The position numbers and the translations under genes are program-made. This document shows, in pieces, positions 5,726 through 12,021 of a stretch of DNA of 12,021 nt. This DNA is from JAFLUQ01 sp964442035. GTDB taxonomy: Bacteria > Bacillota > Clostridia > UMGS1883. The notes under the pieces were generated by a model. It was not told the DNA's origin, made no database searches, and was given only the letters and a program-made list of their open reading frames with translations. Each line of letters opens with the position of its first letter. Positions within the stretch are counted from its first letter, which is position 1. Location: positions 1 to 12,021 of the forward strand of contig CAYTWZ010000054.1 in assembly GCA_964442035.1 (NCBI GenBank), written 5' to 3'.

Positions 5726-7360
5726 ATGATTTTAATGATAGACAATTATGACAGCTTCACATATAATCTGTACCAGCAGATCGGTCGGATGTACCCTGAC
5801 ATTCAAGTGGTGCGAAACGACGCCGTGACTCTGGACGAAATCGAGAAAATGGCCCCACAGGCTCTTATCCTCTCACCGGGGCCGGGCTACCCTAAGGACG
5901 CGGGAATATGTATCGACGCTGTAAAACGCTTTGCCGCGTCGATACCTATCCTCGGCATCTGCCTCGGAGAGCAGGCCATAGGTCAGGCCTTTGGCGGCAA
6001 GATAGTCCTCGCCAAGGAACCTATGCACGGCAAGACGGCCAAAGCGACTCTCAATACCGACTGCCCTATATTCCGGGGAATGACATCTACTATGACAGTA
6101 GGGCGGTACCACTCCCTTATTGTAGAGGCTGCCTCCCTGCCCGACTGCCTTGAGGTCATCGCAAGGGATCAGGACAGCCAGATTATGGCCATAAAGCATC
6201 GTGACTACCCCGTATACGGAATACAGTTCCACCCCGAAAGCATACTCACTCCCCTTGGAGGAATGATCACCGCAAACTTCCTGCGGCTGGCCGGGCTTGA
6301 GATTAACGAGGAAGCCGTTCCAAAGATTGAAAATTCCGCCAAGCTGGAGCTGAAAAAATATATACACATGACCGTGGACGGGAACGATCTAAGCGAGGAG
6401 CAGGCCTTTGACGCCATGGATATCATAATGCGCGGCCACGCCACCGACTCACAGATCGCTTCATTTATCACAGCCCTGAGAATTAAGGGTGAAACGATTG
6501 ACGAGATCACAGGCTGCGCCAAAGCCATGCGCAAAAGCGCAAAAAAGGTGGAAGGTATTTCCGACGCGGTGGATATAGTGGGTACCGGCGGAGATATGGC
6601 CAATACCTTCAACATCTCCACCACAGCGGCCTTTGTTATCGGCGGTTGCGGCCAGAGGGTGGCCAAACACGGTAACCGCAGCGTCTCAAGTAAAAGCGGC
6701 GCCGCCGATGTGCTGGAAGCGCTGGGCGCGAAAATTGCCACCACTCCCCAAAAGGCTGTGGAAATACTGGATAAGTGCGGCGTGACCTTCCTTTTCGCCC
6801 AAAGCTATCACAGCTCTATGCGCTTTGCGGGTCCCGCAAGGCGTGAAACCGGCCTTAGAACCGTGTTCAATATCCTCGGCCCTCTGTGCAATCCCGCCCT
6901 TACCGATTATATCGTTATGGGCTGCTATGACGAAAGCCTTATCCTTCCTCTGTGCCATGTGCTTAAAAATCTTGGCTTGAAGCGGGCCATGGTGGTATAC
7001 GGCAAGGACGGCCTTGACGAAGTGTCCGTCACCGGCGACACCCTTGTGTGCGAGCTTAAGGAGGACGGAAGCATTGACAGCTACGCCATCAATCCCGCCC
7101 GATTCGGCTTAGGCGTCTACGAAAAGAGCGAGCTTGTGGGCGGCACGGCGGAGGACAACGCCAAAATCACCATTGGCATACTTGACGGATCCATAACCGG
7201 AGCAAAGAGGGATATAGTGCTGCTCAATGCCGCCTGCGCCCTTTATATCACCGGCAAGGCTCCATCAATAAAGGCCGGGGTGGAAATGGCGGAAGCTTCC
7301 ATCACATCCGGAGCCGCAAAGACGACAATGGAAAAAATGATCGAAGCAAGTAACTGCTGA
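5726..7360 (+). CDS. trpGD: Fused anthranilate synthase component II / anthranilate phosphoribosyltransferase (TrpGD)
   Basis: One 544-residue frame joins two enzymes. Residues 1 to about 190 are a class I glutamine amidotransferase: NYDSFTYNL (7-15), oxyanion region SPGPGYP (50-56), nucleophile Cys79 in GICLGEQ, and His169/Glu171 in QFHPES; it supplies ammonia to TrpE. After a linker of about 20 residues, residues from about 209 to the end are anthranilate phosphoribosyltransferase, which joins anthranilate to PRPP: GTGGD (286-290), NISTT (296-300), KHGNR (314-318), SGAADVLEALG (324-334), GPARRETGLRT (369-379) and the metal-binding DGLDE further on. No stop or frameshift separates the halves, and the downstream domain keeps all motifs. 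Start ATG with AGGAGG at 5713-5718 spanning the trpE stop. Odd point: Glu82 replaces the His usual in CLGHQ. Fused TrpGD also occurs in enterobacteria and some other lineages. Confidence 0.96.
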   Translation: MILMIDNYDSFTYNLYQQIGRMYPDIQVVRNDAVTLDEIEKMAPQALILSPGPGYPKDAGICIDAVKRFAASIPILGICLGEQAIGQAFGGKIVLAKEPMHGKTAKATLNTDCPIFRGMTSTMTVGRYHSLIVEAASLPDCLEVIARDQDSQIMAIKHRDYPVYGIQFHPESILTPLGGMITANFLRLAGLEINEEAVPKIENSAKLELKKYIHMTVDGNDLSEEQAFDAMDIIMRGHATDSQIASFITALRIKGETIDEITGCAKAMRKSAKKVEGISDAVDIVGTGGDMANTFNISTTAAFVIGGCGQRVAKHGNRSVSSKSGAADVLEALGAKIATTPQKAVEILDKCGVTFLFAQSYHSSMRFAGPARRETGLRTVFNILGPLCNPALTDYIVMGCYDESLILPLCHVLKNLGLKRAMVVYGKDGLDEVSVTGDTLVCELKEDGSIDSYAINPARFGLGVYEKSELVGGTAEDNAKITIGILDGSITGAKRDIVLLNAACALYITGKAPSIKAGVEMAEASITSGAAKTTMEKMIEASNC

Positions 7361-7370
7361 GGCAAGAGAA

Positions 7371-8141
7371 ATGATACTTGACGATATACTATACTACCGC
7401 AAAATACAGCTTGAAAAGGAAAAATCCTTTATCGGTCTTAGGGCTATGAGATCCGGCGCGCTGGAGAGCCGCCGTAAGCCGCTGAATTTTAAAAAAGCCA
7501 TATCGGAGCAGGGCCTTGGCATAATTTCCGAGGTAAAAAAGGCCAGCCCCTCAAAGGGGCTTATTGCCCCGGACTTTGACCCGGTGGCCTCCGCTATTAA
7601 TTACGAAAAAAGCGGAGCCTGCGCCATAAGCGTCCTCACCGAGGAACATTACTTTATGGGCAAAGGGGAATACCTGCGGGAAATACGCCTCAATGTAGAC
7701 ATTCCTATTTTAAGGAAGGATTTCATCTTTGACCCGTATCAGATATACGAAGCAAGGGTTTTGGGCGCCGACGCGGTACTGCTGATAGCGGCCATGCTCT
7801 CACAGGCCCAAATGAATGAACTTATCGGCGTTACACGGGATCTTGGAATGTATGCCCTGTGCGAAAGTCACAACCGTCGGGAGCTGGAGCGGTGCATACA
7901 GGCGGGGGCTGACATCTTCGGCATAAATAACCGTGACCTTAATACCTTTGAAGTAAGGCTTGAAACCACCGAGGAATTGGCCGGGCTTGTACCCAAAGGC
8001 GCGGTGAAAGTTTCGGAAAGCGGCCTCTTCAGCGCGAACGACATCAAACGGGTTCAAGCCGCCGGAGTTGACGCCGTACTGATGGGCGAAAGCCTGATGC
8101 GCGATCCGGCGCTTCTCGCGGCGCTGCGCAAGAGCATTTGA
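7371..8141 (+). CDS. trpC: Indole-3-glycerol phosphate synthase (TrpC)
   Basis: TrpC closes the indole ring, turning carboxyphenylaminodeoxyribulose phosphate into indole-3-glycerol phosphate with loss of CO2. The 256-residue TIM barrel carries the family's catalytic set: ISEVKKASPSKG (52-63, with Glu54 and Lys56), LRKDF (114-118, Lys116), Glu165 in ALCES, NNRDL (186-190), SESG (215-218) and a phosphate-binding MGESLMR (238-244). The length is usual for a stand-alone enzyme, and the TrpF domain is a separate gene here, unlike the E. coli fusion. The ATG is 10 nt after trpGD; its ribosome binding site (GAGG, then AGAGA) is weaker than those of its neighbours and overlaps the trpGD stop, suggesting coupled translation. 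Confidence 0.97.
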   Translation: MILDDILYYRKIQLEKEKSFIGLRAMRSGALESRRKPLNFKKAISEQGLGIISEVKKASPSKGLIAPDFDPVASAINYEKSGACAISVLTEEHYFMGKGEYLREIRLNVDIPILRKDFIFDPYQIYEARVLGADAVLLIAAMLSQAQMNELIGVTRDLGMYALCESHNRRELERCIQAGADIFGINNRDLNTFEVRLETTEELAGLVPKGAVKVSESGLFSANDIKRVQAAGVDAVLMGESLMRDPALLAALRKSI

Positions 8142-8159
8142 TGACGGAGGAGAAGGACA

Positions 8160-8777
8160 ATGAAGCTTAAGCTATGCGGTCTAAGGTTCCCTGAGGACAT
8201 AGCAATGGTCAACGAATACGACCCCGACTATGCTGGCTTTGTTTTTGCCGGCACAAAGCGGCGCGTCACGCCGGAAGCCGCGGCGGAGCTTGGCGCAAGA
8301 CTGAACAGCGGCGTCAAAAAGGTCGGCGTATTTGTTAACGAACCCCCGGAAGCGCTGGCGGCGGCAGCCAAAGCGGCGGCCTTGGACGCGGTACAGCTCC
8401 ACGGGGACGAAACCGAGGAATACATACAAGCCGTAAGAGGCCTCTTTGGGGGCGAAATATGGAAGGCCGTCCGAGTGCGCTGCTCCATGGACGTAAAGGA
8501 AGCCCAAAAGCTGTCGGCGGATATGTTGCTCTTTGACAGCTTTGTTCAGGGAGAATACGGCGGCAGCGGAAAGCGGGCGGATCTGAGCGCCATACTCAGC
8601 GCCGATCCGAAAAAGCCGTTTTTCCTTGCCGGGGGACTTAACGCCCAAAACATTGAGGAAATTCTTACAGCTGTACGGCCATATGGCCTTGATATATCAA
8701 GCGGCTTTGAGACAGACGGCAAAAAGGATCGTCTAAAGCTTAAAGCTCTTATGAACGCACTGAAAGGAAGATTGTAA
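8160..8777 (+). CDS. trpF: Phosphoribosylanthranilate isomerase (TrpF)
   Basis: TrpF performs the Amadori rearrangement of phosphoribosylanthranilate to carboxyphenylaminodeoxyribulose phosphate, the step before TrpC. The 205-residue TIM barrel shows KLCGLR (4-9) with the catalytic base Cys6, VGVFVNEP (55-62), VQLHGDE (78-84), the catalytic acid Asp126 in LLFDS, a glycine-rich YGGSGKRADLS (133-143), LAGGLN (156-161) and DISSGFET (178-185). The last two form the phosphate site; Phe replaces the commoner Val in SSGVE, and Ala-Asp replaces the commoner Phe-Asp after the GGSG loop, neither of which removes a catalytic residue. The start has a strong GGAGGAGAAGG. It follows trpC by 18 nt and is 1 nt from trpB. 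Confidence 0.95.
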   Translation: MKLKLCGLRFPEDIAMVNEYDPDYAGFVFAGTKRRVTPEAAAELGARLNSGVKKVGVFVNEPPEALAAAAKAAALDAVQLHGDETEEYIQAVRGLFGGEIWKAVRVRCSMDVKEAQKLSADMLLFDSFVQGEYGGSGKRADLSAILSADPKKPFFLAGGLNAQNIEEILTAVRPYGLDISSGFETDGKKDRLKLKALMNALKGRL

Positions 8778-8778
8778 A

Positions 8779-9966
8779 ATGAGTAAGATCGGACGCTTCG
8801 GCGAATACGGCGGACAGTACGTCCCCGAAACGGTTATGAACGCCGTAAACGAGCTTAATGAAGCCTATACCAAATACAAGAATGACCCGGAATTTATTTC
8901 GGAGCTGAATCAACTTTACACGGATTACGCCAACCGCCCCTCCATGCTTTACTACGCTGAAAAAATGACAAAGGACTTAGGTGGCGCAAAAATATACCTT
9001 AAGCGGGAGGATCTCAACCACACCGGCGCACACAAGATTAACAACGCCTTGGGTCAGATCCTCCTCGCAAAAAAAATGGGCAAGACCCGTGTCATAGCCG
9101 AAACAGGCGCGGGCCAGCACGGAGTGGCCACAGCCACGGTGGCGGCGCTGTTCGGTATGGAATGCAATGTTTATATGGGCCGCACCGACATGGAGCGCCA
9201 AAGCCTCAACGTATACCGAATGAATTTGCTCGGAGCCACCGTCACCGGAGTTGACAGCGGCACAGCCACCCTTAAGGACGCGATAAACGAGGCTATGCGG
9301 GACTGGGCCACAAATGTGGAAAACACCTTCTATGTAATAGGCTCGGTAATGGGCCCCCACCCCTATCCCGAGATGGTGCGCAACTTCCAGAAGTGCATCG
9401 GCGAGGAGACCCGCGCCCAGCTTATGGAAAAGGAGGGGCGGCTTCCCGACGTGGTAATGGCCTGCGTAGGCGGCGGAAGCAATGCCATGGGCGCGTTTTA
9501 CGACTTTATAAAGGAGCCGGGCGTTCGCCTTATCGGGGCTGAGGCCGCCGGGGACGGCGTTGACACACCCCGTCACGCGGCCACCGTTGCCAAGGGAACG
9601 ACCGGCATATTCCACGGCATGAAGTCCATATTCCTGCAAAACGACGAGGGACAGATTGACGAGGTCTACTCGATTTCCGCCGGGCTGGATTACCCCGGCA
9701 TCGGCCCCGAGCATGCCAATCTGGCAGCCACCGGCCGAGGTGAATACGTGAGCGTCACCGACGAGGAGGCCGTATGCGCGTTTGAGTATCTTTCCAGAAC
9801 CGAAGGCATAATCCCGGCCATTGAGTCCGCCCACGCTGTCGCCGCGGCCATGAAGCTTGCCCCCACATTGGACAAGGACAAGATAATCGTGATCTGCCTT
9901 TCCGGAAGAGGCGACAAGGACGTGTTTCAGGTTGCCAGATACAGAGGAGTTGATTTAAGTGAATAG
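8779..9966 (+). CDS. trpB: Tryptophan synthase beta subunit (TrpB)
   Basis: TrpB joins indole, channelled from TrpA, with L-serine to make tryptophan, using PLP. The 395-residue protein is the standard TrpB1 type that pairs with TrpA: FGEYGGQYVPE at 7-17, PLP lysine Lys86 in HTGAHKINN (81-89), the catalytic glutamate Glu108 in ETGAGQHG (108-115), phosphate-binding GGGSNA (231-236), GLDYPGIGPEHA in the COMM-adjacent region, and Ser375 in SGRGDKD near the C-terminus, which contacts the pyridine nitrogen. The ATG lies 1 nt after the trpF stop, with its AGGAAG ribosome binding site inside trpF. The last 8 nt overlap trpA, which fits equal production of the two subunits. Confidence 0.98.
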   Translation: MSKIGRFGEYGGQYVPETVMNAVNELNEAYTKYKNDPEFISELNQLYTDYANRPSMLYYAEKMTKDLGGAKIYLKREDLNHTGAHKINNALGQILLAKKMGKTRVIAETGAGQHGVATATVAALFGMECNVYMGRTDMERQSLNVYRMNLLGATVTGVDSGTATLKDAINEAMRDWATNVENTFYVIGSVMGPHPYPEMVRNFQKCIGEETRAQLMEKEGRLPDVVMACVGGGSNAMGAFYDFIKEPGVRLIGAEAAGDGVDTPRHAATVAKGTTGIFHGMKSIFLQNDEGQIDEVYSISAGLDYPGIGPEHANLAATGRGEYVSVTDEEAVCAFEYLSRTEGIIPAIESAHAVAAAMKLAPTLDKDKIIVICLSGRGDKDVFQVARYRGVDLSE

Positions 9967-10738
9967 AATAGACGAAAAATTTAAGGCTCTGGGCGAAGAA
10001 AAGGCCCTTGTCACATTTATAACCGCAGGCGATCCCGACCTTGACACTACCAAAAGTCTCGTGCTTACAATGGAGCGAAACGGCGCCGACATTATCGAGC
10101 TTGGGGTTCCTTTTTCCGACCCTGTGGCGGAGGGACCCACGATTCAGCGTTCCAGCCTTAGATCGCTCAGAGGCGGTGTTACACTTGTGAAGATCTTTGA
10201 GACTGTAAAGGATATCCGCACCGAAACACAGATACCTTTGCTTTTGATGATGTACATAAACACCATATTCCGCTTCGGCACACAAAGATTTTTTGACCTG
10301 TGCGTACAATGCGGCATTGACGGGGTTATCGTGCCGGATCTGCCCTTTGAGGAGAAGGACGAGATCGAGGACTTTGCCAAGGCAGCTGACGTAAGGCTGA
10401 TAAGCCTTGTGGCTCCCACCTCTCACGACCGTATTGCCAAAATCGCCTCCGCCGCCGAGGGCTTCCTCTACTGTGTTTCCTCCACCGGGGTAACAGGCAC
10501 GCGAAATGAATTTACCACAGACTTTGACAAATTTTTTGGAGAAATTAAGAAAAATGTTAAAATCCCCTGTTGCGTAGGCTTCGGAATTTCGTCCCCGGAG
10601 CAGGCAAAAGCAATGTCAGGCTACTGCGACGGCGTAATTATCGGCAGCGCAATTGTTAAAATTGTCGAAAAATACGGCAAGGACAGTCCGGCCTTTGTAG
10701 CGGAATTTACTAAATCACTCAAAAACGCGATTCTTTGA
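9959..10738 (+). CDS. trpA: Tryptophan synthase alpha subunit (TrpA)
   Basis: TrpA cleaves indole-3-glycerol phosphate to indole and glyceraldehyde 3-phosphate and passes indole to TrpB. The 259-residue TIM barrel starts at a GTG (9959) that overlaps the end of trpB by 8 nt, with GAGGAG at 9944-9949. Family motifs: FITAGDPD (20-27), IELGVPFSDP (46-55), the DGVIVPDLPFEE segment, CVSSTGVTGTR, GFGISSPEQ and DGVIIGSAIV near the end. The catalytic Glu49 of E. coli corresponds to Glu47. The residue matching E. coli Asp60 is Glu58 (GAG at 10130-10132), a conservative change at the group that contacts the indole nitrogen. All other motifs are intact and the gene sits in a complete operon, so I expect a working enzyme. 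No convincing GC-rich terminator follows the stop. Confidence 0.97.
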   Translation: MNRIDEKFKALGEEKALVTFITAGDPDLDTTKSLVLTMERNGADIIELGVPFSDPVAEGPTIQRSSLRSLRGGVTLVKIFETVKDIRTETQIPLLLMMYINTIFRFGTQRFFDLCVQCGIDGVIVPDLPFEEKDEIEDFAKAADVRLISLVAPTSHDRIAKIASAAEGFLYCVSSTGVTGTRNEFTTDFDKFFGEIKKNVKIPCCVGFGISSPEQAKAMSGYCDGVIIGSAIVKIVEKYGKDSPAFVAEFTKSLKNAIL

Positions 10739-10798
10739 CGCTTTACGAAATATGTCGGAAAATAGTTAAAAAAATATTACAAATTTTTTAAAAACCTC

Positions 10799-10827
10799 TT
10801 GCAATTTAAAAACAGATGTGTTATAAT
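10799..10827 (+). promoter_or_regulatory. Sigma-A-type promoter of the secreted-protein gene
   Basis: TTGCAA (10799-10804) and a perfect TATAAT (10822-10827) are separated by 17 nt. Transcription would start near 10834, about 37 nt before the ATG at 10871. It lies in the 132-nt AT-rich gap after trpA, so the following gene is probably expressed independently of the trp operon. Confidence 0.8.
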
Positions 10828-10870
10828 CTTCCTATAAACGTTAAATACGGACTTGGAGGTTATTTACAAA

Positions 10871-11956
10871 ATGCACAAAAGATTATCGGCTGTGATATTT
10901 ATTGTATTTTCACTTCTGTGCCTCGCGTCGGCGGCTTACGCTGATTCCGACATAACGGTTTTGCTCAACGGAAGAGAAATTGAATTTGACAGTGAGCCCT
11001 TGGTGGTGGATAACATTACGATGATCCCTGTACGTCCCTACGCCGAGGCCCTCGATTACAATATCAAGTGGTATCAGAACACTCAGAGTGTCAAGCTCAC
11101 TAACGCGCGTGTGGGCGTTGTTTTAAAGGTTGATTACGACATAATGACAAAGACTGACCTTTACGGCGATGACGAAGACGATATGGAGCAGATACAGCTT
11201 CCCGTTGCTCCTATGATCGTGGACGGAGCAATTTATGCCCCTGTTAGGAACGTGGCCGAGGCCTTTGGTCTTGAAATCGGCTGGGACGATGATACCGGCA
11301 GCGTGCTTCTTTCCAAGAACGGATATAAGTACGATGATGACGATGATAACGATTACGAGGATGCTCGCCCAGCCAAATCGGTAAATGACAGCGGACATAC
11401 CTTCTATTTCCAGAATGAAGCTCAATGGGATCTTCCCGGTTACGGCAGCGGATATTGCTGGACAACAAGCTACGCTATGCTTATTTCCGATGTAACTGGA
11501 AGCCAGGTCACTCCCGCTGATGTTGCTGAGGTAAACGAGCGTAAGAGCGGCAACGGTAGCTATTGCTATCACGGAGCCATTGCGGATGCTTTCGGTGTCC
11601 GGTTTGTTTCAGCCTTCGATGAGGACAGCGAGTTTTACGGTGGGCGGGACTCAAATTCCGGCGGCACAAAGATTAATAACCCCAACGGCGATGAAGACGT
11701 TGCTATAGAGGCTCTTAAGGAAGCTATCGACAACAACCCGGCCGGCGTTATGGTTCGCTACGCGGCTTACCCACACACTATGGTCGCTGTAGGCTATGAG
11801 GGCGACACGATCCTTTTCAATGATCCGATGCAGACGTCAAGGAGCTATGCTTCCAGCAGTCCTAAGGAGGGCGTTCCCTTTGAGGAAACCTGTGTAGGTA
11901 AGCGCGGTATAGACATAGAGGATATCACCTTTATTCAGGCCATGGCCGAGATATAA
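10871..11956 (+). CDS. Secreted protein with copper-amine-oxidase-like N-terminal domain and C39-like cysteine peptidase domain
   Basis: The 361-residue product opens with a signal peptide: MHKR, a hydrophobic stretch, and a signal peptidase I site after AYA (about residue 24). There is no lipobox. Residues 27-149 form a copper-amine-oxidase N-terminal-like domain (LLNGREIEF, MIPVRPYAEALDYNIKW, then a second half with MIVDGAIYAPVRNVAEAFG and IGWDDDTGSVLLS), a module common in exported clostridial proteins. An Asp-rich linker spans 155-164. Residues 176-357 resemble C39-like peptidases: candidate oxyanion Gln181 or Gln185, nucleophile Cys196 in GYCWTTSYAML, His302 in PHTMVAVGY and Asp318 in LFNDP. 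Catalysis is inferred, and substrate and partners are unknown. The start is the ATG at 10871 with GGAGGT at 10855-10860; an upstream in-frame TTG at 10853 would overlap that site. It has its own promoter and terminator and no visible link to tryptophan synthesis. Confidence 0.87.
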   Translation: MHKRLSAVIFIVFSLLCLASAAYADSDITVLLNGREIEFDSEPLVVDNITMIPVRPYAEALDYNIKWYQNTQSVKLTNARVGVVLKVDYDIMTKTDLYGDDEDDMEQIQLPVAPMIVDGAIYAPVRNVAEAFGLEIGWDDDTGSVLLSKNGYKYDDDDDNDYEDARPAKSVNDSGHTFYFQNEAQWDLPGYGSGYCWTTSYAMLISDVTGSQVTPADVAEVNERKSGNGSYCYHGAIADAFGVRFVSAFDEDSEFYGGRDSNSGGTKINNPNGDEDVAIEALKEAIDNNPAGVMVRYAAYPHTMVAVGYEGDTILFNDPMQTSRSYASSSPKEGVPFEETCVGKRGIDIEDITFIQAMAEI

Positions 11957-11964
11957 CATTACAT

Positions 11965-11998
11965 AAAAGGATGGAACAATAAAAGTTCCATCCTTTTT
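11965..11998 (+). terminator. Intrinsic terminator after the secreted-protein gene
   Basis: A perfect 9-bp stem (GGATGGAAC at 11969-11977 with GTTCCATCC at 11985-11993) and a 7-nt loop, extended by AAAA/TTTT pairs and ending in five T. It lies 8 nt after the stop codon. The flanking A-run means it could also work for a convergent gene beyond the window. Confidence 0.93.
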
Positions 11999-12021
11999 CA
12001 TAAGTACCGAAAGACCGTATT

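Noticed and set aside
8977..9834. A long open frame (285 codons) antisense to trpB.
   Set aside because: It is fully antisense to a strongly conserved gene, has no domain features, and is explained by codon bias in trpB.
10871..10942. A lipoprotein signal around Cys17 of the secreted protein.
   Set aside because: The residue before the Cys is Leu in SLLC, which does not fit a lipobox; AYA further on fits a signal peptidase I site.
1..12021. Insertion sequences, CRISPR arrays, tRNA or rRNA genes, attachment sites.
   Set aside because: None was seen on either strand; the window is packed with housekeeping and biosynthetic genes and short regulatory gaps.

Overview
The window looks like chromosome from a low-to-mid GC Gram-positive anaerobe, most likely a member of the Clostridia (Oscillospirales or a related order). 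This is an inference from several things seen together: strong AGGAGG-type ribosome binding sites, a T-box leader, the order scpA-scpB-DUF2953, and a secreted protein with a copper-amine-oxidase-like N-terminal domain, which is common in Clostridia. There is no sign of mobile DNA, CRISPR, tRNA or rRNA. The content is mainly biosynthetic and housekeeping, and I do not see an unknown multi-gene system.

Left part (1-3735, minus strand): a compact five-gene run read right to left, lysA (diaminopimelate decarboxylase), a site-2-type M50 membrane protease, scpA, scpB, and a DUF2953 membrane protein cut by the window edge. Gaps are 18 and 23 nt, then a 32-nt overlap, then a start directly after a stop. 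One sigma-A-type promoter (TTGATT, 17 nt, TAAAAT) lies about 70 nt upstream of lysA, so the run is probably one transcript. The DUF2953 gene has a TTG start and is easily missed.

Middle (3736-4247): a divergent regulatory region. It holds a perfect-consensus promoter (TTGACA, 17 nt, TATAAT) with an UP-element-like AT tract, then a full T-box leader with a UGG (Trp) specifier codon, a 7-nt antiterminator bulge whose variable base fits tRNA-Trp, and a competing intrinsic terminator.

Right-centre (4248-10738, plus strand): the complete tryptophan operon trpE-trpGD-trpC-trpF-trpB-trpA. The six genes supply all seven activities from chorismate to tryptophan, because trpG and trpD are fused in one reading frame. 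trpF and trpB are 1 nt apart, and trpA starts at a GTG inside the end of trpB. The T-box would let the operon be transcribed only when tRNA-Trp is uncharged, while TrpE keeps the motif for feedback inhibition by tryptophan. Two conserved active-site positions are altered: the TrpA residue equivalent to E. coli Asp60 is Glu, and the residue after CLG in the TrpG nucleophile elbow is Glu instead of the usual His.

Right end (10739-12021): a separate transcription unit with its own promoter and a strong intrinsic terminator. It encodes an exported 361-aa protein with a signal peptide, a copper-amine-oxidase-like domain, an Asp-rich linker and a C39-like cysteine peptidase domain. It is the least characterised gene here.
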